Of a stretch of 64,000 nucleotides of DNA, positions 34,672 to 42,412 are shown piece by piece (position 1 is the first letter of the stretch; each line of letters opens with the position of its first letter). This stretch comes from Spirosoma foliorum (GTDB lineage: Bacteria > Bacteroidota > Bacteroidia > Cytophagales > Spirosomataceae): assembly GCF_014117325.1 (NCBI RefSeq), contig NZ_CP059732.1:62001-126000 (forward strand), read 5' to 3'. Made by a program: the position numbers and the translations under genes. The notes beneath the pieces were generated by a model, which was given only the letters and a program-made list of their open reading frames with translations, made no database searches and was not told where the DNA came from.

Positions 34672-35862
34672 TTATTTTTTCTTCTGACGTTCGGCCTTTC
34701 GCTCGGCTCGTTTTTCCTGGCGTTTGGCTTTTCGCTCGGCTCGTTTTTCTTTTCGTTCAGTCTTCCGTTCTTCTCGCTTGGCTTTAAAATCATCTTTAAG
34801 ACTCTTTAAGGCGTCTTTTACGGTGATGTTATTGTCAAATTCGCCCCGAAATGCTTGAATGTACGCATTGCGTAGAACACCGAAAATAGTTGGCCAAATA
34901 GCTGTTTCAATGTTATCGATCGTTCCGTTTAAGGGAATACGTGTAGCAACCTGGTCGTGTTTCTGATTTTTAAGCACATCGGTACCAACCTGCGCAATGA
35001 GTTCGGTGAAAAAACGGCCTACAGATCGATTGTCATGCTCGTTCATTTTGAAAATTTGCATGCCCTTGGTAAGGGGTTTGATGTAGCCATTGAGTTTTTT
35101 GTTGAGCATGGCCATCTCGCTATATACGCTTACAGTACCTCGCTCAAAATCGAGATTGGCGTACTGGCGGGCAAGGGGGTTAAGCTTAACAAGCTGGAGA
35201 TCGCTGAAACGAAGATTGTAATCTAAGTCAGGAACAACTTTCAGCAAATTCATATTGGCCGAAAAATTCATCGTTCCGCCATAGCCAAGCACGTCACCGG
35301 AAGCTACAACCGGCGAGGGGAGTAGTTTATTCTTTTCTTCAACGTTGCGGATATTTTTAATTTCTCCCTGAAACCGCTGCAAGGATAAATCGGCCCGAGG
35401 TTGGGTTATCAGGCTGGTTAGCTTCACCTTACCATTCACAACTGCAAATCGGTTGATATTAATCGGCAGCAGTTTTTTCAGATAGGCCGTCCAGTCGACC
35501 TCGGCACCGGTCTGATTGCTGGCTGCATTGTTACTGAAAGCGAAGTTGATTTCGGGTTCGTAACATTCCACTTCGCTAACTAATCGGCCTTTTAGCAGCG
35601 ACTTCCATTCGATTGATAGATCTGTTTTGGGAATGTATAAAAAGGGTTCTTTAATCTTGCCGTTTATTTTTCGGATGCGAAGATCATCGAGCTGGTAAGC
35701 GCCCCGAATCAATTGAATATCAATGTCTTTGACATGACCTGTATAGCCGCCCATATTGGCCAGCGTTTTATTGACGTACCGAAGTACGAAATAGGGTAGT
35801 AGTAGGCGGGCAATAACCAGCAGAATGATTATTGCGAGTATAATTTTGGTTGTGCGTTTCAA
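34672..35862 (-). CDS. DUF748/AsmA-like membrane-anchored periplasmic protein
   Basis: The protein has a single N-terminal anchor (KIILAIIILLVIARLLLPYF) and a beta-rich DUF748-type region, with YTGHVKDIDIQLIRGAYQLD, PFLYIPKTDLSIEWKSLLKG and FAVVNGKVKLTS. The start is taken at TTG 35862, just before the anchor; a TTG at 35901 would add 13 polar residues. The last ~45 residues are a run of KxERKxKR repeats with very high charge, an unusual tail that could bind lipid head groups or nucleic acid. It is related in style to the 1293-residue protein at 24601–28482. Confidence 0.75.
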   Translation of the reverse strand: MKRTTKIILAIIILLVIARLLLPYFVLRYVNKTLANMGGYTGHVKDIDIQLIRGAYQLDDLRIRKINGKIKEPFLYIPKTDLSIEWKSLLKGRLVSEVECYEPEINFAFSNNAASNQTGAEVDWTAYLKKLLPININRFAVVNGKVKLTSLITQPRADLSLQRFQGEIKNIRNVEEKNKLLPSPVVASGDVLGYGGTMNFSANMNLLKVVPDLDYNLRFSDLQLVKLNPLARQYANLDFERGTVSVYSEMAMLNKKLNGYIKPLTKGMQIFKMNEHDNRSVGRFFTELIAQVGTDVLKNQKHDQVATRIPLNGTIDNIETAIWPTIFGVLRNAYIQAFRGEFDNNITVKDALKSLKDDFKAKREERKTERKEKRAERKAKRQEKRAERKAERQKKK

Positions 35863-35905
35863 AACGTTGAGTAATTGGTGGTAACGTTCTGATAAACACA
35901 ATTAT

Positions 35906-35938
35906 AGACCTATAAGGTTTTCAAAACCTTATAGGTCT
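35906..35938. repeat. 33-bp near-perfect palindrome
   Basis: The 16-bp arms (35906–35921 and 35923–35938) flank a single C. It sits between the FKYT-repeat gene (its 3' end at 35947) and the DUF748-like gene, and can serve as a terminator for the former. Confidence 0.85.
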
Positions 35939-35946
35939 GGCTAAAA

Positions 35947-36723
35947 CTATCGGCTTGGTGAGAATTTACGGCCGTCGAGTGTCGTGTATTTAAAATCGGT
36001 GGAGCCTTCGAAGCGAACATCGTCGAAGTTGGTACCACGTGGCAGATGCGTGTATTTGAAATCGGCATTACCTGAAAAACGCGCCTGACGGAAATCGGTT
36101 ACTTCATCGAACTTGGTGTATTTAAAATCAGCGGACCGTTGAAACGATACTTTCTGAAAAGAGGACGATTCATCGAAGTTGGTGTACTTGAAATCGGCAT
36201 AGCTCCGGAAGGTCGAACTGTTGAAATCGGCTGCGTTACGGAACTTGGTATACTTAAAGATGGCTTCTTCGCTAAAGGTATTGTTGGTGAAAATAGCCCG
36301 CTGCGTGAATCGCGAATATTTGAATGCCGCATCGTCTTGGAACGTGCAGCCTTCAATGGTTACGGCTTCGGTAAAATCGGCGTTGTAAACCGTATTGTTG
36401 GTATTGAAAATCCGCTTACCATCCTGTTCGTCAGTGTGATAAGCCAGGAATTTGCCTTTGAAGGTGCAGTTTTTGAACGTAAGCGGCACGTCAACTACGC
36501 TTAAAAATTCATGCGAATCGCCTTTCCAGCTTCCTTCCCGTATCTCTTTCCGGTTAGCTAAGTTGGTCAGATCCAGATCGCCGGTAACGGTCACGTTCTG
36601 GTAAGAAACAGCTTCTTTACGGTTGATTTTGGCGATAATATCTTTCGCATCAATAGTCGACTGGGCCAATGTGGGCGCCATAGCAACCACCGCGAGTAAT
36701 AGGGATGTAACGAAGGTTTTCAT
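35947..36723 (-). CDS. Secreted FKYT-repeat (pentapeptide-like) protein
   Basis: The start is taken at ATG 36723, which gives the signal peptide MKTFVTSLLLAVVAMAPTLA; the longer frame adds 16 unlikely residues. After a short region (IIAKINRKEAVSYQNVTVTG) comes a right-handed beta-helix-like series. Six units of about 20–22 residues each contain an (A/T)(A/I/D)FKY(S/T) step, with a second xxFxxxxF step between, as in pentapeptide repeat proteins. It is probably periplasmic or surface-exposed; such proteins often bind other macromolecules. Function is unknown. Confidence 0.75.
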   Translation of the reverse strand: MKTFVTSLLLAVVAMAPTLAQSTIDAKDIIAKINRKEAVSYQNVTVTGDLDLTNLANRKEIREGSWKGDSHEFLSVVDVPLTFKNCTFKGKFLAYHTDEQDGKRIFNTNNTVYNADFTEAVTIEGCTFQDDAAFKYSRFTQRAIFTNNTFSEEAIFKYTKFRNAADFNSSTFRSYADFKYTNFDESSSFQKVSFQRSADFKYTKFDEVTDFRQARFSGNADFKYTHLPRGTNFDDVRFEGSTDFKYTTLDGRKFSPSR

Positions 36724-36920
36724 GGATGTTTTCTTAATGTTGTTTGACTTTTTGGTAAAGATGTAAATCAACGGCTAAAGGTTGCGTGAAGGAGAAAGAT
36801 AAGTTGTAGGGAGCGGGTTCGCTTTTTAGTATCGCTACGATTTGACTAAACAAATAGGAGATACGGCAAAATAGATCAGCGTACGTCGACGGACCTTTGT
36901 CTTACTAAAAACAAAAGGAT

Positions 36921-37814
36921 ATGAACGTATTTGTCACGGGAGCCTCAGGATTTGTTGGCTCTGCTATTGTTAACGAATTGATCGGTGCTGGTCACAGCAT
37001 AGTAGGCCTGGCCCGTTCCGAAGCCTCTGCCAATAAACTTCTGGCAGCGGGTGCCAGGGTTCATCGGGGAGATTTGCAGGACCTGGATAGTTTGCGCGAC
37101 GGCGCAACTGGTGCAGATGGCGTAATTCATGCAGGATTTGTCCACGACTTTTCTCGGTTTGAAGAAGTTTGCGAAATAGATCGCATTGCTATCGAAACCA
37201 TGGGCGCGGTATTGGCTAGTTCAAACCGACCATTTATTGTTACGTCGGGTACTGCATTAGTACGTCCTGGCGTCCTGGCCACCGAAGACATGAGCAACCA
37301 GCCTGACCCTGCAAGATTTCCACGCGTTTCAGAATCTGCCGGTCTGGCCTTTGCTGTACAAGGCGTGCGTGCCACAGCTATCCGGCTATCTCCATCCGTT
37401 CATGGCGAAGGCGATGCGCATGGTTTTATCCCGATTCTTATTAACATTGCCCGCCAGAAAGGCGTAGCTGCGTACATTGGCGAAGGACTCAATCGCTGGA
37501 ATGCGGTGCACCGTCTGGATGCCGCTCATTTGTACCGCCTGGCTCTGGAGCATGGCGAAGCAGGAGCCAGATACCATGCCGTTGGTGATGAGGCCATTAC
37601 CTTGAGAGCCATTGCCGAAGCGATAGGGAAAAAACTAAATATTCCAACCGTATCCATATCACCCGAAGAGGCACCGGCGCATTTCGGCTGGTTTGCTGCC
37701 TTTGCGGCTGTAGATTGCCCGGCCTCTAGCCAAATCACTCAGGAGCGCTTGGACTGGCATCCTGTGGGTCCATCACTGCTCGATGATCTTGCAGGCAGTG
37801 TCTATTTTAGTTAA
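36921..37814 (+). CDS. NAD(P)-dependent SDR-family epimerase/reductase
   Basis: This 297-residue protein has a Rossmann start MNVFVTGASGFVGSAIVNEL. RSEASANKLLAAGARVHRGD follows, and a Ser/Thr-rich SGTALVRPG strand stands where the catalytic Ser is expected. The classical YxxxK is not obvious (ESAGLAFAVQGVRATAIRLS takes its place), so it belongs to the atypical/extended SDRs close to the SDR_a5 group. The 20-base gap to the AraC regulator downstream suggests a two-gene unit. The substrate is unknown. Confidence 0.85.
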   Translation: MNVFVTGASGFVGSAIVNELIGAGHSIVGLARSEASANKLLAAGARVHRGDLQDLDSLRDGATGADGVIHAGFVHDFSRFEEVCEIDRIAIETMGAVLASSNRPFIVTSGTALVRPGVLATEDMSNQPDPARFPRVSESAGLAFAVQGVRATAIRLSPSVHGEGDAHGFIPILINIARQKGVAAYIGEGLNRWNAVHRLDAAHLYRLALEHGEAGARYHAVGDEAITLRAIAEAIGKKLNIPTVSISPEEAPAHFGWFAAFAAVDCPASSQITQERLDWHPVGPSLLDDLAGSVYFS

Positions 37815-37834
37815 TTGCTTTATCTTGTGATACC

Positions 37835-38752
37835 ATGAACAGGCAGCTCATCCGCGTCAAGACCATTAGCGAGTTTCACCGTATGGCAGGTTTGCCACGG
37901 CCGGAACATCCACTTATCAGCGTTATCGATCTTGAAACGTTGAGACGCCCGTTGGCAGAAGGCTCCTTCACGCGAGTATTTGATTTTTACTCGATCTCCT
38001 TGAAGAAGAACTTTCACGTCAAAATGGTGTATGGGCAACAGCCGCACGACTTTGAGGATGGCGTGTTACATTTTATGGCACCCGGTCAGGTGCTGACCGT
38101 AGAATTTGAAAAGAATCAGGTACATAACCCTTCTGGATGGATGATTTTATTCCATCCAGATCTGTTGTGGAATACGCCACTGGCTAAAGCCATCAAACAG
38201 TATGCGTATTTTGACTACGCCGTCAACGAAGCGCTGCATCTTTCGGAGAAAGAAGAATCGATGCTGACGGGAATAGCCAAATACATGGAGCAGGAGTACC
38301 ATACCAATATTGATCGGTTCAGTCAGAGCGTGATTATTGCCCAGTTGGAATTGCTATTGACTTACGCTGATCGATTCTACCAACGCCAGTTTATTACCCG
38401 TAAGGTATCGAGCCACCAGATATTGACCCGTTTGGAAGAGCTGTTGAGCCAATACTTTAGCAGTGGCGCTTTAGCCGAACAGGGCTTGCCAACGGTTGCC
38501 TACATTGCTGATGAGTTGCATGTATCGCCCAATTATTTGAGTGGGCTGCTCAAGTCACTGACGGGCCTAAGTACCCAGCAGCATCTGCATGATAAGCTGA
38601 TCGAACTAGCCAAGGAGAAGTTATCGACTACGAATTTGTCTGTCAGTGAAATTGCGTACGAACTTGGGTTTGAGCACCTGGCGTCATTCAGTAAGCTCTT
38701 TAAAACCAAGACGAACCTATCGCCACTGGAATTCAGGCAGTCATTCAATTGA
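37835..38752 (+). CDS. AraC-family transcriptional regulator
   Basis: This 305-residue protein has an N-terminal cupin-like sensing region (PLAEGSFTRVFDFYSISLKK, LHFMAPGQVLTVEF). The C-terminal AraC domain of two HTH motifs reads PTVAYIADELHVSPNYLSGL and LSVSEIAYELGFEHLASFSK, followed by the conserved FKTKTNLSPLEFRQ. It probably regulates the SDR gene just upstream, with which it forms a unit. Confidence 0.9.
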   Translation: MNRQLIRVKTISEFHRMAGLPRPEHPLISVIDLETLRRPLAEGSFTRVFDFYSISLKKNFHVKMVYGQQPHDFEDGVLHFMAPGQVLTVEFEKNQVHNPSGWMILFHPDLLWNTPLAKAIKQYAYFDYAVNEALHLSEKEESMLTGIAKYMEQEYHTNIDRFSQSVIIAQLELLLTYADRFYQRQFITRKVSSHQILTRLEELLSQYFSSGALAEQGLPTVAYIADELHVSPNYLSGLLKSLTGLSTQQHLHDKLIELAKEKLSTTNLSVSEIAYELGFEHLASFSKLFKTKTNLSPLEFRQSFN

Positions 38753-38789
38753 CGAGGGCCGTCGGTATAACTAAGTGCGAGTACTTTTC

Positions 38790-38973
38790 GCCCCGTTAGG
38801 GGCTTAACAGCGTAGCGTCGGTAGCAAAAGATTCGCGCCAACCTCCTTCGTGCCGCCAGCCGAGTGGCCAGAGCCATACGAGACGATTTGCGTACCTGAC
38901 GGCACGCTGAATAGGGTCTAGGGTCTCAAATTACCTGATCTACCAACGCTTCGCTGTTTGATCCCTACGGGAT
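38790..38973. repeat. Gene-less copy of the Y1-transposase-associated palindromic repeat (copy A)
   Basis: The outer arms start GCCCCGTTAGGGGC and end with ATCCCTACGGGAT. The inner pair is AGCGTAGCGTCGGTAGCAAA versus the inverse near 38943–38957. Further inside, TTGCGTACCTGACGGCACGC at 38888–38907 pairs loosely with GTGCCGCCAG at 38850–38860. It follows the AraC gene and matches the flanks of the transposase at 60854–61628. Confidence 0.8.
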
Positions 38974-39012
38974 AAATGATTGGGTTAGTTAAACCCAATC
39001 ATTCGAAATCAC

Positions 39013-39360
39013 TCAATCAAGCCACATGACTTTGTCATAAGCCTGTTCGTAATCCATTTCTTCGAGCGGGATAAAGCCTGCGAAATGCCCAGTTTCATCC
39101 GTTTTGATGGCATTCCAGCGGCCCGATGCGTCGCGTAGTAGCAAGCGATAACCATAAAGCGGATGCAGTGTGTTGCCATCCGTACGATGATCCCAGCCCG
39201 TTTGTAGCTCAATAGCAAAAGCGATCCGATCCATCACATCACTTAGCTGATCAGCTACATTGTCCACTCTATCTAATTCCTCAATCCAAAGTACTAGCCC
39301 ATCAGTGCCCCAATTGAAATTGAGTTCAGATGTGGTAAGGGTGATTATAGAAGCGTTCAT
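39013..39360 (-). CDS. Hypothetical protein in the nuclease cassette
   Basis: This 115-residue acidic protein (MNASIITLTTSELNFNWGTD, GYRLLLRDASGRWNAIKTDE, EEMDYEQAYDKVMWLD) has no recognised domain. It lies downstream of the PDDEXK nuclease gene on the same strand, separated by an inverted repeat, and may be part of that cassette or independent. Confidence 0.55.
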   Translation of the reverse strand: MNASIITLTTSELNFNWGTDGLVLWIEELDRVDNVADQLSDVMDRIAFAIELQTGWDHRTDGNTLHPLYGYRLLLRDASGRWNAIKTDETGHFAGFIPLEEMDYEQAYDKVMWLD

Positions 39361-39378
39361 AACGATGTAAGGTATTGG

Positions 39379-39463
39379 GTTTATGGTGTAAAGTTTACGG
39401 TAGGCCGATGTAAGCAGTGTTGTAGCCTGAGCGCCGGACCACCGTAAACCTTATACCATAAAC
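39379..39463. repeat. Inverted repeat between the nuclease and the downstream hypothetical gene
   Basis: The 23-base arms 39379–39401 and 39441–39463 match at 21 positions. On the minus strand it starts 6 bases after the nuclease stop codon, and its far arm ends 19 bases before the next start codon. It may attenuate or terminate read-through. Confidence 0.8.
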
Positions 39464-39468
39464 GATTA

Positions 39469-40272
39469 TTACGCACTCATACTCCAGGCAGAAGGCACAA
39501 GATCCGGTCGGGTTTGTTCTTCCTGCCACTTACGCAGCCAGAAACGGTATTTTTTGCGCCCATAATCCAGAAAGCCGGGAATAGACGTAGCATCGACCGC
39601 AAAAAGCTTGTGAGGACGCTGTTTCATGATGCCAATAAATACAAACCGAAACTGGCGGGTTGTGTCCCACTCACCATTGTCGGCATGACGCAGATTGTCT
39701 ACATAAAAAGCGGCCTGCCGATCGTAATCGTAGGTATAGCACGATTCCAGAAACTGCGCCTGTGTTCGGGCAGACGTTGTTTTCAGATCGATGATCAGCG
39801 CATTCCGACGTTTAGGGCTGGTGTATACCAAATCTAAACGGGCTTTACAGGCAATACCCGTTGTGGGTTCGGTTGACAAAACAACGCGCTCCCTCTCGGA
39901 CTGACGCAGATACCGACGGCAGAAAGCATCCTGCCGAATCGTATGCATGAGTGTCTGGAGTTGTTTTGCCTGAGCAGGAGCCAGCGTATTTGCATCGACC
40001 TGGTTTGACGAGTCGATCATATCCGGCAAAAATTGAGATAACACAGTGCCAACGGTTTCGGGCTCCAGTAAATGCTGGTGAAACGCTCGGCCAAATACTT
40101 TGGTCTTTTCGGCTATAAACCGGGTTGAAGGCGTAGACCAATAGCCTAGATGCTCTTCTTTCAGGCGGGTTAAATCCGAGTTCGACACCCGTGGCAGTGC
40201 CCGATAAAAGTCGCCTTGTGTGTATAAAGGTTGTGATTGAACCGTTTGTATCGAAATAGGGGAGGTCTGCAT
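39469..40272 (-). CDS. PD-(D/E)XK exonuclease, RecE/DUF3799-like
   Basis: This protein of about 267 residues starts at ATG 40272; a GTG two codons earlier is possible. It has the phage-type exonuclease VIII layout: SNSDLTRLKEEHLGYWST near the N-terminus, then FGRAFHQHLLEP, KARLDLVYTS, NALIIDLKTTSA (the D...DxK active site) and YDYDRQAAFYVD (the conserved Gln motif). Such enzymes degrade one strand from double-stranded ends and usually work with a single-strand annealing partner. Here the upstream neighbour is an unrecognised protein in the position where RecT would be expected. Confidence 0.85.
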   Translation of the reverse strand: MQTSPISIQTVQSQPLYTQGDFYRALPRVSNSDLTRLKEEHLGYWSTPSTRFIAEKTKVFGRAFHQHLLEPETVGTVLSQFLPDMIDSSNQVDANTLAPAQAKQLQTLMHTIRQDAFCRRYLRQSERERVVLSTEPTTGIACKARLDLVYTSPKRRNALIIDLKTTSARTQAQFLESCYTYDYDRQAAFYVDNLRHADNGEWDTTRQFRFVFIGIMKQRPHKLFAVDATSIPGFLDYGRKKYRFWLRKWQEEQTRPDLVPSAWSMSA

Positions 40273-40362
40273 AAACACAAAAAGTTGTATACATGAACGC
40301 GCTTAGGCGTATTCACGATCAAAATGAATACGCCTAAGCACTTAAAAACACCAAACGCTTGA

Positions 40363-41016
40363 TTAACCCGCCGATAATAACTCTGGCTCGTCGGCCAGAT
40401 TAACGAAAGGGTTGTAGTAGTTCATAGCCGTTTTAATGTTGGCGATATCCGTAAGCGTTTCTTGTCGGAAGATTTTCACATCTTGCGCAAACTGCTTCAG
40501 TTCGGCAGTTTTCTGTGGATCGCCAATTTTGTACGAGAAGGTAGCGATGTAGTAAACACCTTTAGGCTGGACTTTCGTGTATTCTTTCTTTTCTGCAACG
40601 GCCGTAATGACCACATCGGCCAGGGTAAGGTCGTCGTAGTAGAGCGGTTCGATCAGGCGGAAAATATTATCGACCGAATAGCCGTGGAAAAGCAGCGCCG
40701 ACACACAGTTTTTATCGTCGATAAAGAAAATTTCTGCCCAGTTTTTGGTGCCCATATTCAGGATGTTATCCGTAAAAATGCGCCAGGCGATGGGTTGAAA
40801 AGTCAGCGTACGGCCTAATTTTTCGGTACCATTGATGTTGAACACACCTTCTTTAGCGTCGAATCGATACTGGCGAGGGTGTCCTTCGAGGTATTTATAG
40901 CGTCGTACAACACTCGGATTGACCACCTCAGTTGTCAATTCATGAATTTTTTGATCCAGTTTCGGAGCGCTATCGCTTTGATTTGTCTCGATTTGGCTTT
41001 TGTTTTGTGTGTTCAT
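40363..41016 (-). CDS. Hypothetical protein paired with the RecE-like nuclease
   Basis: This 217-residue protein starts at ATG 41016 (MNTQNKSQIETNQSDSAPKL); the 55 upstream codons overlap the intergenic control region. After a polar leader it has a mixed alpha/beta domain (RYKYLEGHPRQYRFDAKEGV, LTFQPIAWRIFTDNILNMGT, IFFIDDKNCVSALLFHGYSV). It is 90 bases upstream of the nuclease on the same strand. It does not look like RecT, Erf or Red-beta by eye. A DNA-binding or annealing role is suggested by position only. Confidence 0.65.
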   Translation of the reverse strand: MNTQNKSQIETNQSDSAPKLDQKIHELTTEVVNPSVVRRYKYLEGHPRQYRFDAKEGVFNINGTEKLGRTLTFQPIAWRIFTDNILNMGTKNWAEIFFIDDKNCVSALLFHGYSVDNIFRLIEPLYYDDLTLADVVITAVAEKKEYTKVQPKGVYYIATFSYKIGDPQKTAELKQFAQDVKIFRQETLTDIANIKTAMNYYNPFVNLADEPELLSAG

Positions 41017-41106
41017 TAGTATTTGTTGTTTACTGTTCAAGCAGGGGACCCATTTTGCGGTCCCTTTTGCCTTTTTAGGCCCCCTGTTTATAGAGTTAAA
41101 AATACA

Positions 41107-41173
41107 TATTTTTGTGTAATTAACAAAGCCTTTTTGGAAGATATTTGCTAAATATTTACCTGTTTTTGTGTAA
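41107..41173. promoter_or_regulatory. Direct-repeat control region between the nuclease cassette and the XRE regulator
   Basis: The 11-base word TTTTTGTGTAA occurs at 41109–41119 and again at 41163–41173, 54 bases apart, in the 219-base gap between divergent genes. The first overlaps a TATTTTTG box on the plus strand (41107–41114). These are candidate operator sites for the XRE protein encoded at 41236. Confidence 0.45.
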
Positions 41174-41235
41174 AATAGCATAAGCTTTTAGTAGCCATCT
41201 CCCAATGCCCTCTGTCCCGTATCCCTCCGCTCATT

Positions 41236-41604
41236 ATGACAATTCATTTGCGCCTTCAAGAATTAATTGATTCGCTAAATATTAGTGTCCTCGAATTTGC
41301 CCGACAGTTGGGCGAACATCGGGGCGAAAAAGTATACCACATTTTGCACGGTCGGCTAAAGCCACGTTACGACACCCTGGAAAAGATATTGATCGCCTTC
41401 CCACAGGTTAATGGCGACTGGCTGCTACGGGGGGAGGGACTTATGTTTAAGACACTTAATTCGCCTTCGGCAGCCATCACGACCGAGGAACGACTACGGA
41501 ATGTGGAGTTCCTGCTTTTTCAGCTTAATGAGCGGGTGGCCTTACTTCAGCAAACTAATGACCAGTTGCTGGAGGAGCTGAAGGGGGAGAAGGGAGGAAA
41601 GTGA
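41236..41604 (+). CDS. XRE-family (phage-repressor-like) DNA-binding protein
   Basis: This 122-residue protein has an N-terminal HTH (LQELIDSLNISVLEFARQLG, KVYHILHGRLKPRYDTLEKI) with the INGDWLLRGEG-type ending common in Bacteroidota repressors. The C-terminus is coiled-coil-like (ERLRNVEFLLFQLNERVALL). It is divergent from the nuclease cassette and likely controls it. The sequence after its stop is a purine/pyrimidine inverted region. Confidence 0.85.
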   Translation: MTIHLRLQELIDSLNISVLEFARQLGEHRGEKVYHILHGRLKPRYDTLEKILIAFPQVNGDWLLRGEGLMFKTLNSPSAAITTEERLRNVEFLLFQLNERVALLQQTNDQLLEELKGEKGGK

Positions 41605-41697
41605 GGAAAGGGAAGAGAGGGAGTAAAGGGGGATTGATTCGCTATCTCTTTCTTTCCTCTCGTCCCCCTTCTCCCTTTCTTCCCCTTCCTCCCTTCT
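41577..41697. repeat. Polypurine–polypyrimidine inverted region
   Basis: A G/A-only tract of about 60 bases, overlapping the end of the XRE gene, is followed after a short spacer by a C/T-only tract of about 53 bases. The two can pair imperfectly into a long hairpin. It could act as a terminator or form triplex/H-DNA. It holds no gene. Confidence 0.75.
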
Positions 41698-41748
41698 TCA
41701 AAAACAACCACGGCCATTTCTGGTTATAGTAAAAAAACACTTAACGTT

Positions 41749-42234
41749 ATGGCAACTACATCACCATTCGATCCAGATAAAATTGATCCTGAGTACTATT
41801 CAAAAGATCCGAACCAGCATGGCACGTCCGATTATGGGCATGAATCAGAGGGGGTTGGAACAAATGTCTATAAAGACTCAACGTCGGGTATGGACATGGA
41901 TAGTGATAATATGATGCTGACGCACGATAGTCGTGAGGCTAACCGTAGCGGAAGTCGGCCAATCGATGCGATTCCTGAAAGCCTGGGCGGTTTCCAGGAG
42001 TGGGACGTTGATGCCGATGCAATTTCTGAAGTGCCTAAAGGACATATGATGAGCGATGAAGCCGCGAAAAAACTGAGCGAAGTGGCCGAAAACCCTTCCG
42101 ACGATGCGCTGCTACATCGGGCTGATGCGACCTATCTGGAAGAAGGCGACGACCCAAACAAAGGCTATGATCCTCATAATGTAGGATATAACGACAAAGA
42201 CAAGACGAGCGTTGAAAAGAATGACCTAAATTAG
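41749..42234 (+). CDS. Acidic, disordered hypothetical protein
   Basis: This 161-residue protein is very rich in D, S, N and E with few hydrophobics (FDPDKIDPEYYSKDPNQHGT, SGMDMDSDNMMLTHDSREAN, EGDDPNKGYDPHNVGYNDKD). It has no signal peptide and is probably disordered and cytoplasmic. No family is recognised. It is closed by a good terminator and appears monocistronic. Confidence 0.7.
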   Translation: MATTSPFDPDKIDPEYYSKDPNQHGTSDYGHESEGVGTNVYKDSTSGMDMDSDNMMLTHDSREANRSGSRPIDAIPESLGGFQEWDVDADAISEVPKGHMMSDEAAKKLSEVAENPSDDALLHRADATYLEEGDDPNKGYDPHNVGYNDKDKTSVEKNDLN

Positions 42235-42255
42235 GTCAAGAGATAACTTCGTTTG

Positions 42256-42290
42256 AAAAGCGATTGGGAACCACCCCGGTCGCTTTTTTT
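42256..42290 (+). terminator. Rho-independent terminator
   Basis: The stem AAAGCGA(TT)GGG / CCC(GG)TCGCTTT, with two G·T pairs, ends in a run of eight Ts, 22 bases after the preceding stop codon. Confidence 0.85.
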
Positions 42291-42412
42291 ATGTCCATAG
42301 AATCAATACAACCCTAGAATCTGGTCTTCCTGAACTGATGCTAAGGAAACTTTCGTAAACTTGTCGTTTAATTGTTTAGCTAAGCCAGCGGATAGTCAGT
42401 CCGTCTTTTATT

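Noticed and set aside
39469..41604. Complete prophage around the RecE-like nuclease
   Set aside because: No capsid, terminase, portal, tail, integrase or lysis genes are seen on either side.
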